Assembly: GCA_037355855.1 (NCBI GenBank) | Contig: CM074761.1 | Span: forward strand, 5,289,346-5,353,345 | DNA: 64,000 nt | Direction of reading: 5' to 3' | Origin: Pseudo-nitzschia pungens | Taxonomy: Eukaryota > Bacillariophyta > Bacillariophyceae > Bacillariales > Bacillariaceae | Shown here: piece after piece, positions 22,729 through 32,042 of the stretch | Numbering within the stretch: position 1 is the stretch's first letter | Layout: each line of letters opens with the position of its first letter | Program-made: the position numbers and the translations under genes | Notes under the pieces: generated by a model | Database searches by the model: none | What the model saw: only the letters and a program-made list of their open reading frames with translations | Told to the model about the DNA's origin: nothing

Positions 22729-23664
22729 TTAGTTCGACAAAACGTGGCTGGGTGTCTGGACCGTTTCGTCGCTAACTCCCAGCACGTCGTTGAAAATGGG
22801 GCCGCTCCGGACGGTTCCGCGCCGCTCGATCTCTCGAAACACGTGCACAAAGGTATCGGGCCTCGCCGCGCCGTCGACCATCGTCGTTCCCTCGATGATG
22901 AATTTCGGAATGCCGTGGATTCCCAGTTGCTGCAACGCGTGAATGGCGTGCGAAATCTCCTCTTTTCCTTCGTCTCCGTTCAAGAACCCGAGGAGGTCCG
23001 CCTCGCTTGGAGCGGTCGTTTCCGGCAGCAATTCGTTCAGGACATCGGAGACCACTCTCGCCAGCCGGGGCTTGTCGTTCAGCGAGTGGCCATCGACAAA
23101 GTAGTACACGTTCAACTCGTCGTAGACCGCTTCGCTCACCGCCAATCCGTAGTTCTTTCCGATGTGCTGGATCAGTCGATGGGATGCCATCGTGCTGGAG
23201 GCCTTTCGGTCCAGATTGAAAAAGGGAATGCCGGCCTCCAGTCCTCTCCCCTTGAGATCGTGCCGGTGTTTTTGGTTCTCCCAACCGGCTCTGCCGCCCC
23301 ACTTCTTGATCAATCGCTCCCGGTTGGTCTCGACGAAGACCTTGTTTTCGTCGTAGTCGGGTTCTAGAAAGAAGGGGATCCGCAAAATGGAAAAGGCCAG
23401 CGGCCTCGGCGCATCGGGAAGGGGATTGCGCAAGACCTGGTCGATCGCGCTGTTCAGGTGCCGCTTTCCGATGTAGCCGTTGGGTCACATTGTATCGGAA
23501 ACCAACTCGATGCTCACGACGAGGGGCGAAGAAGGAGCCGAAGAAGAAGGCGACGACAAACACCGGCTCGCGAACGGACTCGACAACGGACCGCTGCCGA
23601 GTTGCGCCCGAAGCGATCGCAACTGGGTTCCGATCAACCTCCCGGCGGCAGTTTTGGACAGCAT
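22729..23664 (-). CDS. DsbA/FrnE-like thioredoxin-fold oxidoreductase with in-frame TGA at the active site
   Basis: DsbA-family (FrnE/2-hydroxychromene-2-carboxylate isomerase-like) protein. The ATG at 23664 starts an Arg/Ser-rich presequence (MLSKTAAGRLIGTQLRSLRA) suggesting mitochondrial import. The domain opens VVSIELVSDTM, then TGA (23487-23485), then PNGYIGKRHLNSAIDQVL in the same frame. Family members read SDxVCPWCxIGK here, so TGA occupies the first active-site Cys and the second Cys is Gly. The rest is intact: ISHAIHALQQLGIHGIPKFII, with the cis-Pro segment GIHGIPKFII typical of the fold, ending TPSHVLSN. Counting the TGA as a residue gives 311 aa, normal for the family. Possibilities are a selenoprotein (Sec replacing Cys), an inactive copy, or a base error. 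Similarity on both sides of TGA is seen; selenocysteine is inference, and no SECIS was found. Confidence 0.8.
23485..23487 (-). other. In-frame TGA at the expected catalytic Cys (candidate selenocysteine)
   Basis: TGA lies between ...GATACAATG and CCCAACGGC on the minus strand, exactly where the first Cys of CPxC is expected. It is not next to a homopolymer run, unlike the frame breaks elsewhere in the window. Confidence 0.5.
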
Positions 23665-24198
23665 CTTCTGCGCTAGCTGATTTGATTTGATTTGATTCGA
23701 TTCGATTCGATTTGATTCGGTTGTGAGTTTTGCTTGGTGTTGAGCGGTTGTACGATAGTATACTACGTGTATCTTTCTCACTTCGAACAACGCGACTGTT
23801 GTGTGATTGACGAATTGCAAAGAACGAATCTCCGTTTCTGTCCCTCGTCGTGTGGGTTGCGGATTATTCTCTGTTTTGTGTTTTGTCAGTTTTCTCGTTG
23901 GGATGTAAGCTACCGTGAAGTAAACTTACCGCACGAGTATCCCGTGCATTCTGTGTCTTGAGAGTGTGATGCCGACCGATCTATCTGACGTGAACTCTAG
24001 GTGGGAGATTTTCAGGGACGTGCCTTGAGGTCTGTCCGACTCCTCCATACAATGAAAATCAACTCTGAATTTGGACGTACCGGTACGTATTGTAACCTTA
24101 CTCATATTCAATATGCTAGTAAGGATTACCTTACCAGTCAAATCAGAGAGTATAAAAATTTAAAATTGCTCTTGAGAGGTAACAAGAAGCTAAATCAG
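23665..24198. other. Intergenic upstream of DsbA-like gene and tRNA pair
   Basis: Includes a GATTT/GATTC pentamer tract at 23679-23719 in the DsbA-like 5' leader, a GTACCGGTAC palindrome near 24079, GTAACCTTAC near 24091, and a TATAAAAA box at about 24151, 48 bp before tRNA-Asp. Confidence 0.5.
23679..23719. repeat. (GATTT/GATTC)n microsatellite
   Basis: About eight pentamer units with T/C alternation in the fifth base. Confidence 0.85.
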
Positions 24199-24270
24199 TC
24201 CGTCATAGTATAGTGGCTAGTATCCCCGCCTGTCACGCGGGAGACCGGGGTTCGATTCCCCGTGACGGAA
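24199..24270 (+). tRNA. tRNA-Asp (GTC)
   Basis: 72 nt. Perfect 7-bp acceptor stem TCCGTCA/TGACGGA with discriminator A, D arm with AGTGGCTAGTAT, anticodon loop CTGTCAC (GTC), and T arm GGGGTTCGATTCCCC. No intron. Confidence 0.97.
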
Positions 24271-24276
24271 AGCCTT

Positions 24277-24349
24277 GGGGGTTTGGCGCAGTTGGCAGCG
24301 CGTGTGCTTAGCATGCACAAGGTCGCCGGTTCGATTCCGGCAATCTCCA
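24277..24349 (+). tRNA. tRNA-Ala (AGC)
   Basis: 73 nt, starting only 6 nt after tRNA-Asp. Acceptor GGGGGTT/AATCTCC (two G-U pairs), discriminator A, anticodon stem-loop TGTGC-TTAGCAT-GCACA (AGC), T arm CCGGTTCGATTCCGG. No intron. Confidence 0.96.
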
Positions 24350-24359
24350 TCCACTTTCA

Positions 24360-24365
24360 TTTTTT
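24360..24365 (+). terminator. Pol III T-run terminator after the Asp-Ala tRNA pair
   Basis: Six T residues 11 nt after tRNA-Ala. No T run lies in the 6-nt gap between the two tRNAs, suggesting one dicistronic transcript. Confidence 0.7.
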
Positions 24366-24728
24366 GTGGCGGTTGCAAAAAATGGAGACATGATGAGGGC
24401 TACGCTGTCCGCATACCTTTAGTCATGGAATGGATGAAGCCCCACTTCTGGTACCAGTAGTGTTTGTACCCTACGCAACCATTTCAAGTTGAGGAAGAAA
24501 AAACTGGTACATGTATGGGTGAAGGGGTAATTTACTCCACCATCACTCTCTTCTTGCTGATCATAAATCATCCTGAAGAAGAAATTCTGGTTCTTCCCGT
24601 ATGATTTTGTTGGTATTGAGCGATTCCCGAAACTAATATGCACATGTAATATTACATTATTCGTGATGTGGCACACATATTATTATCTGCCTGTAACATA
24701 CTTTTATGAAATTCTTAACCGATTTTTT

Positions 24729-24768
24729 CATATTCTGGAGGAGACATATTTGCCTCCTCCAGAATATG
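24729..24768. repeat. Perfect 15-bp inverted repeat (hairpin)
   Basis: CATATTCTGGAGGAG, a 10-nt loop, then CTCCTCCAGAATATG. No ORF spans it; about 380 bp downstream of the tRNA-Ala gene. Confidence 0.9.
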
Positions 24769-25928
24769 CAACAAAAATTAAATTTCGAGGGAATCTTGAA
24801 AACAAGAACGCGCGCTAAAAATTGGCGATACACGCGTGGGTAGGGAATAAAGAGAGCATTTTTTGTTTTTCAAAACAAGATTCCACATTCCAAAATAGGC
24901 CTTCTACACGCCTGTCTGTCATCCATTTTTAATTCATGTCCGTTGGGTGCGCCAAAAAGAATGAAGGCATATAATCTAGGATATTATATGAACGCATATA
25001 GTTTCAGGAATCGCTCATTGGAATACTTTTTTCTCCTGGAAAGAATGATTCTTGTTGGACGGAGAGAAACGTAAATAAGATTCATCATTTTTTTGTTCCT
25101 ACTACCACTATACATTTTTGCAATACATTTCAAAGTTTTCATGAGATGAGATTGGAGCAGGCAGAGTAAATAGGGAGGAATCATACCCATGATGATAATA
25201 ATGGGTGATCTCCATCCCAACAAGGTAGGATGGTCCTGTACCAAGAACTCTCCAAGGATGCAAAAGAAAAATATTACGCTTCAATTTTGTCATGTGTTTC
25301 CATTCCAGTTTTCATTCCAGGACTAAACGTACTACCATTAGTACTAGCACACCAACTTTCCTCATATTATTGTATTAGTATGGTACGCCATATTATTATT
25401 TCTTTTGTCGTTCTCTTCACGACTTAAACAATATTCGCTGATTTCCACTATTTTGTATGTTATTGATGTCACACATTATTTTAAAAGCCAAACATTAGAA
25501 CTTGATCATGGTTAACCAAGAGATACTGATGTTGAGGTAGTAAACATTTGAAGCTATGAGATCTTGGAAGTAAACTTATGTAGATATAGGATATTCTTAC
25601 TATTGCAACATCCTGCTGATATGATGCTGCTGGGGATGTTGTGCTGACCACAATCTGAAAATAGAAAGAGTTGCCTGAATTGGTATTGATTCAAGAATAC
25701 AGCGAAGTACTGTTTCGTTCTTTTTTGCAGGAGGATATACAACTGAAGATGTTTCTTCTTCCAGAAACAAAACTAGGGATGGACCGCAGATAGCTGATGA
25801 CTACTACTAACTGCCGAGAACGAATGGGTTGCTAATAGAAAAACAAAAACTATCCTTATAATATGAATATGATCAGCTGAATTCCAAAATTTTATTGCTT
25901 TTTCTTTTTTTAATCTCTTCTTTACGCA

Positions 25929-27602
25929 CTAATGCATCGCCTTTCCCAAAAAGACCAGATCGACTTTGGTGGGAGACAAATCGCATTTCCAAAAGTCTTT
26001 CGTCAAAATTTCTTCGCACACACCGTTCAGGCTTTCTAAATCTGCCGGAGGAAATAGTTTGGACCCAATTCTTACCACTCTTCCTTTTACTGCGGGCGGT
26101 TGTGAAGTGATTTTGATTTTTTGATGCTCCATATCCCACGGACTAAAAGCTCCTTCGAGACTCTTCCCAGTGAGTGGAAACAGAAGCACATTGCTTGGAT
26201 CGTCCGGATCTTTCGAGAGCTCAACCAAAACGCCCCCACCTCCGTTGTTTTTTGTAGGACCGGTAAAACCGAAAGTATGCTGAAGGATCAATGCCAACAA
26301 CGGCTTGTGAATGATGCCCGTTACTGGAATAATTGAGGCTTCTAAGCACAACCAAAGCCAGATGGCCAGACAAACTTTCGACATGCCACGACCTCGCTCG
26401 GTCGGTTTCAAAAACATTCCCAAAAGGGAACTTGTTCTATCGCTGCTGTTGTTTTTCATCAGAAGGAACCCTATTTTGCGCTGCGTCCAACGATGGGTCT
26501 CGTCATCAAAGATGTTCTCAAAAAACAGTATCTGAATCCCATTTCTGGATGGATTCCGATGGGGGCGTAAACCAATCGTGACGTTTACATTTCCAACGTT
26601 GTTTAGGTACGTCCCAATCTTCCAATACGATTCTTTGCCCTTGCCCACCTTTTCGATTGCCTCCCATTTGTGAAAGCGATAGTCGCTCTGAATGATTGGG
26701 GCAACGGGGGTTGAATTTTCAACCTTTCCGTTCTGCTCAACACATTTGTTTCTCTGCCGTATTCGTTCCATTCGTTCCACGCCACTCCAATCTGCTCGTT
26801 GACTGTACGCGGACAGCACCATATCAATCATAGCCTCAATACTTTTGGCGCTGCAATAATGATTTCGGTTGTCCAGATCGTCCAGAATATCGGAAGCTTC
26901 CTTAAGCATATTTGAGCGAACCAACGCACTGATGATTTGCGTATACGTCACACTGTCACATCCCGCCGAAGGATTGGTGACTGCAGGCATCGAATTTTCA
27001 AGAATGTCAAGCGCCTCTATCCCCTTTCGACTTTTCGCCAAAACGGTCAGTAGTGCGTTTGCGGTTAGTGTTGATAAGTGTTCTTTGGGAAGTTTGTTCC
27101 GATAGATGTCGAGGGCCAGTTCCCAATTTTTCGCCTTCCCACAGGCAGCAATCGCGGCATTGAAACTCGCGGCAGTAGGGGGGCAAGCATCGTCTTGTAG
27201 AAGATCTACCGCTTTTGAAAGTTGACCACAGCTCCCCAACACCGAAATAGTCATCGCACGGGTGGGTTCTGATGGATACTTGTTATAAAGTTCCAGCGCT
27301 AAATCATGGTCGTTCACATTGCCACAGACTCGGATAGCCGCCACGACGATATTTAGAAAGTCCTTTTCGAAATTTCGAGGATCGGGAAACTCATTATGGA
27401 GGGGTTCTCCACGACTCATCTTGGTATCTATCTGTGATATGACATTCAGTGCATGAGTAACGTTATTCGATTGCGACCGGATCTGACGAACAAGTAACTT
27501 GCTTTGGTAACATAGTGAAAGCGGCCAGCACGTCAGACCGTAGCAAAGAACCAACACGCAAATTATTGGCTTCTGGATGATGATGGCATCATTGCGTTTC
27601 AT
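25929..27602 (-). CDS. PPR protein with C-terminal acetyltransferase-like domain
   Basis: 557 aa from the ATG at 27602. A hydrophobic stretch IICVLVLCYGLTCWPLSLC near the N-terminus could be a signal peptide for ER or plastid targeting. Residues ~60-300 hold pentatricopeptide-type helical pairs (DHDLALELYNKYP, SFNAAIAACGKAKNWELALDIY, TANALLTVLAKSRKGIEALDIL, TYTQIISALVRSNMLKEASDIL), which bind organellar RNA in known PPR proteins. The C-terminal ~230 residues form another domain: a beta-rich start (YWKIGTYLNNVGNVNVTIGL), then LGMFLKPTERGRGMSKVCLAIWLWLC, whose RGRGMSK resembles the acetyl-CoA loop of GNAT enzymes, then KPLLALILQHTFGFTG. PPR is well supported; the GNAT-like reading rests on one motif and predicted fold order. 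No frame break. Confidence 0.82.
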   Translation of the reverse strand: MKRNDAIIIQKPIICVLVLCYGLTCWPLSLCYQSKLLVRQIRSQSNNVTHALNVISQIDTKMSRGEPLHNEFPDPRNFEKDFLNIVVAAIRVCGNVNDHDLALELYNKYPSEPTRAMTISVLGSCGQLSKAVDLLQDDACPPTAASFNAAIAACGKAKNWELALDIYRNKLPKEHLSTLTANALLTVLAKSRKGIEALDILENSMPAVTNPSAGCDSVTYTQIISALVRSNMLKEASDILDDLDNRNHYCSAKSIEAMIDMVLSAYSQRADWSGVERMERIRQRNKCVEQNGKVENSTPVAPIIQSDYRFHKWEAIEKVGKGKESYWKIGTYLNNVGNVNVTIGLRPHRNPSRNGIQILFFENIFDDETHRWTQRKIGFLLMKNNSSDRTSSLLGMFLKPTERGRGMSKVCLAIWLWLCLEASIIPVTGIIHKPLLALILQHTFGFTGPTKNNGGGGVLVELSKDPDDPSNVLLFPLTGKSLEGAFSPWDMEHQKIKITSQPPAVKGRVVRIGSKLFPPADLESLNGVCEEILTKDFWKCDLSPTKVDLVFLGKAMH

Positions 27603-28104
27603 CTTTTCAAAAGACAAAATTGTATCGCCGACTAGAGCACAGCTCGCACTTTTTGATGAACAGTGGTGTTCGAAGTCTTTTCAACATCGCAACCTCAGAG
27701 TGCCATTTCCGACGTTCTTCATTTTGCACAAATTTTTTCGATTATTGATGTGTGATGGACGATTGATGTGTTCGTTTTCGAAGTCAATGGCGGCTCTGGT
27801 GACGAAGTTTACAATAACGAAAAATCGGACGGAGCTGAACGTACGTACCGGTAATTACATACAGTAAGAAGGAAATATGGGCAATTTCATAATCATCTTA
27901 CCTACCTATACGTACATACAAGTACGTACTATCCTCGTTATGGAGATCGAGACTCTCCTGGTGATAGGGAACTTTGGAAATGGGATTGACAAGGTCGAGG
28001 ATACCATTATTTTTATTATCATTATTATTTCTATGTCAGTACAATAAGTGTTGCAATGTCTAAGATACCGAAGGCATCTCTCAGTCATGTTCGGCGAGAA
28101 TAGA
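27603..28104. other. Intergenic between two PPR-type genes
   Basis: About 500 bp; includes CGTACCGGTAATTAC near 27846 and a short TTATTATTATT tract. No coding signal. Confidence 0.5.
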
Positions 28105-31100
28105 TTACTTTATTTCTATGTTGCGACTCCAGTCAACTGGTTCTCTTTGGCCACTACCCAAGGAACTCGTGTATTGTTTTTCCCAGGCCGAACGGCTCAT
28201 TATGGACTGCAAACGTCCTCTTACTTCGGACGTGAGCATTCCGTCTTTGCAGCACAAGGAGAGCACTGATTCTCCAATCCTGTCTGCACGCGTATCTCTC
28301 GATGCTAGTCGGTAGATGACTTTGCTCAAGATGCCATATGTTATTGGGCCAACAAAATTTTGCGCGCGGATCTCTGCGAACGTAGAAAGGCACTTTTTGA
28401 TGGCATTGTTCCGCTCGCTGGAGGGTGCCGACCCACAAGCATCGAGCACCAAATGCAGAGTGTGAGAGTCTGGATTGAGCTCGTTCCGATCAATGATATT
28501 TGTGAGCACTGTCGATGTTTCGTATGCATCTTCGTATTTTCCTTTGATGGTATTTTTGAGAACCAAATTAATCGTTTTCACGTCGGGTTCCACACCAAGA
28601 TCAGTCATGCGATTCAACAGGCTCACAGATTTGCTGTGGAGGCTTGATGAATTTCTCTTGTCTGCTGCCAGAGAGAGCAAGACGGTATTGAAAACTTTTG
28701 CTTGCGGCTTCAATTCTTCTTTTCCAGTGGATTCGTACTGTTCGATCATTTCGTCAAGATTGTGTTTCACTTCTTTCCCAGCTGCTGCTCGCGCATTGAT
28801 GTAGGCAGAATATATGTCCGAATCTGGCTGAAGATTTGAATAACCACTGCGATACAGTTTCTGTAAGCTCTCAAACGATTCCTCGACTTTTTCAGCCGTT
28901 TTCGCTGTATACCAGTTTCGAACAATAATCTTCTTGTAGCATTTCAATGGTATAACCGAGTGATTATCGGCTCTGGCAGTGGATCGAAGCAACAGATTTT
29001 CCGCCTTTTTCAAGCAGCCCTCTGCCTTCGAATAAAGTTTTCTGTTGACATGCATTGCAATGACACTGTATAGAAATTCTGAAAGATCATCTGGATCTAT
29101 GTTTTCCAAATCCATTGCAATCCTTTCCAACCCATGGTCAAACAATGATTCTATTTCGGGAGCGGCATCTGCATTCAATCTGAACAGAGCATCTATTGCC
29201 AGCGTATAGAGCGAGAGATCAACGGCATTCGCTATGCCATCAAAGGAATGAAAAATCGACATGATGTCAGACGGAGATGTATCGTCGATCCGAATTGCGG
29301 AAATCGATGATTGAAACAGAATTTTCGTAGGCACAATATCGTCAGCTGAAAGTCGTCTGGCAAACTCCAATAGTGTATCTGCACTGTCTCGTTTGAGAGC
29401 AACAACCCTCAATACGGGCATCTGCAATCTCCTTCTTTTCGTCGTCTGCGAAGGTGCTCCATTGTCGAAGGACCTCCATTGAGACGAGCTCTAGTGGCTT
29501 GTCGATATCGGCCTTCCCAAGAGCTTCCAGAGTCATTTTCAGCGTCGCTCCATCGGGCTGCACCATCCAAGAAGTCATTTGAGAGTACCACTCGACAATT
29601 TTTCTGCTTGCGGATGCGTCGTCGCTGGAATTCCAAATGTCTACAACCAACCTGAGGCTCTTGGTGCTCATGCCAAACTCGTCGTCGTATTCCTGGATCT
29701 TGCGTATTATCGCTTTCAAGACTTCGTCTGCTCTCCATGGCACTCGCGAGCCTTCTTGTTCCAGCCACGATTCCAGGACGGATTCCACAAGACCGAACGA
29801 AGTTTTCAGAAACGGCGCCTCGAGTTCTTGCAGCCAGAGCGAAGCAGCCTCACTATCACCCACTCGCACGTAATATTCCACAAGAGCGACCATTATTTCG
29901 GTTCTTGGTGTTGGTGTCGATAGTTTCTGTGCGAGGCTGAGCACCACGTCCTTATCCTCGGTGTCATTCTTTTTCAAAACATCCAGGAGACGGTTTTCCA
30001 CTGCTTCGACTTCAAATTGGGACATTTCGTTTCCCCGAAGTATTTCTGCCTTTTGCGTCGGTTTTTGGACCGATGAGAGCTGTATTCGTTCCGTCGTTTC
30101 GGGAATATTGATTTCGGGAAAGATTCCACGTTCTTTCAGAGCTGTCATTGCCTCCAGCAATTCGGTGACCAACAAACTTTTCGAGTCGATCGCTAGCAAT
30201 TGCGAGGCGCAGTTCTCCAACAGCCGAATTATTTCTGTGGAATGGTCCGGCATTTCTAGTACCCCTTCATACCCGTCATTGGATATCAGTAATAGCAACA
30301 AATTGCCCGCCTTGGCAGGTCCTTCCGGTCGGTGCGCATCGAGTCGAAGATATCCCCCCACAATAGCCATGTATTCTTCAACGGGAAACGCAATGTTCGT
30401 GGTTGTTTGGTTCGTGCTCGGCGCGGAGTTCAACAGTCGAAACATGACCTGCTCGGCTCGGTGCAGCGCAAGAGGTGAACTCTCGTTCGACATGCGAAAC
30501 GCCCGGATCCAAGAATTCAATACATCTCTCTGCAAGTTGGCCAGCAGTTTTGACCGCTCCGTATACAACGACGACGACGACGACGACGACGACCCGAGAT
30601 TCGATCGCTTTGGCGAATACGACGCGGAATGTTCGTTCCGCAATCGTTCGAGAAGCCGCTCCGCCGAATCCGCGGCAAAGCCTCCCCCGACGCCGAGCCA
30701 GCCATCGATGGCATCCAAAATATCCAGCCGGTTTTCTTCTCGCATGGCTCCGAGCGGAATCATGTTGGGGTTGAGAGCAAAATGTGTGAATCGTTCCAGT
30801 GCTTTGTCCTGGCGCGGGTGGCGACGGCGATGAAGTGAAACCGCCACCGTTTTCGGCGGGCGCAAATTGCCCTTCGTTCTCATCGCAATCATTGGTTGTT
30901 GTTGTGGCTGCTGCTGCTGCTGCTTCTTTGGAAGACGGTTCACTATTTTTTTGCCATGCCAGCGATTTCGAAAAGTAGCGCCGCCTTCCGGGGTGGACGG
31001 AGGAGACGCTGCGAAAGTGCGGTGCCGGAAAGCCTTCGGGACAGCCGTCCGCTCTCGTTCTCCGAAAGCGACGCTGCGCAAGGGGTTCCGGTTGTCGCGA

Positions 31101-31205
31101 CAGGTTCCGCTTCGCGTGCCCCGACCACCCGTCAAAGTCAAAAGCACGCGCTCTCCGTCCGTGGAATCGAAAAGTGCGTCGGAGCATCGGTGCGGCTTGC
31201 GACAT
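28105..31205 (-). CDS. Large PPR-like protein, likely mitochondrial, two frame breaks
   Basis: Read as one gene of about 1032 aa. The ATG at 31205 starts a basic presequence (MSQAAPMLRRTFRFHGRRARA) typical of mitochondrial import. One frame change between about 31000 and 30800 enters the main body (DKALERFTHFALNPNMIPLG); the exact point is unclear because both frames are open there. A second, at CCC 29406-29408, joins EKKEIADARIE to VVALKRDSADTLLEF when one base is skipped. The body has many helical pairs of PPR/RPAP-like type, e.g. VFNTVLLSLAADKRNSSSLHSKSV, LLNRMTDLGVEPDVKTINLVL, HTLHLVLDACGSAPSSERNNAI and ITYGILSKVIYRLASRDTRADR. The DGVEPD/NPDS-type turns support PPR. Likely organellar RNA processing or translation (inference from family). 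The two long open frames would otherwise be annotated as separate genes; the overlap of only ~85 bp at the break argues for one. Confidence 0.72.
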
Positions 31206-32042
31206 GCGATCTTGCGCTGGAGCCGACGACAGATTATTTGCTGCGGGTATATCGTGCGTGCGTAGGTTGATTCTAACTTCCGTTTAATGAATCACGACAC
31301 CTACCGTATTCGAGATGAGATCATTGCGTTCGTCGAGGTGAGGGAAACGGTGAATGATACAGGAATGAGGAAAGGAACGAATAGTAATGAATAAACCTTA
31401 CTTCGTACAAGTAATAATGAACGGAATGAATGAATCACGCTGAAAGGAAGTTGCAGAAAATAATTTTGAAACTCGTGATGAGATCAGAAAAAAATTGAGT
31501 CGTTTGACTCATTCGATTGTCTGAGTCAGTTCGGAAGTGATTCTGTTGGTCGCTTTCGAGATGAGTACCGTACGGTGGTAAGTTACTATGTTGTAAAAGT
31601 ACGTACCGTACGTTACCTTGCTCGTACGAAATCGTCGTAAACCTTAGTAACTTTCCTCCAATGATTTTTTTCTTCGGTTTCGGAGATTTTTCGAGATTTT
31701 TTTGCACAACCAAGCTCGAAAACTACCGGTAATTAGTATTGGAGTCACCCAAGCAATCGCGGTCGTTCGCGGGCGAAGATCCTGCTTTATCGGGAGAGGA
31801 TTGCTCGAGATAGAAAGAACTGTCATCCTCCTACTACTAGCTCGTTCCGTTTGGTGCGAATCAAAGTACCCTTCCTCTGGTGAAATAGCATTCCATGATT
31901 CCTGCAGAACGATTACTCAATCATACGAAGTAATAGTATTAATAATATTATTTGTATGATGTGTTCGAATACTGTACAGGTGTGTATGTGTGTGTTACAC
32001 ACGGATCAACAATCTATCGTTTGCTTTCCATTTTCTTTAGCC
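31206..32042. other. Intergenic, 0.8 kb
   Basis: No protein-like frame. GTACGTACC/GTACGTTACC motifs near 31590-31620 and a TACCGGTAATTA near 31724. Confidence 0.5.

Larger units (their letters stand above)
24350..25928. other. AT-rich intergenic, 1.6 kb
   Basis: Apart from the T-run terminator and the perfect hairpin at 24729-24768, nothing recognisable. Small ORFs lack domains and composition is AT-rich, unlike the genes here. Confidence 0.5.

Noticed and set aside
28105..29427. Separate 440-aa PPR gene
   Set aside because: Starts inside the 3' end of the upstream open frame and continues its repeat structure; one extra base at 29406-29408 explains the split.
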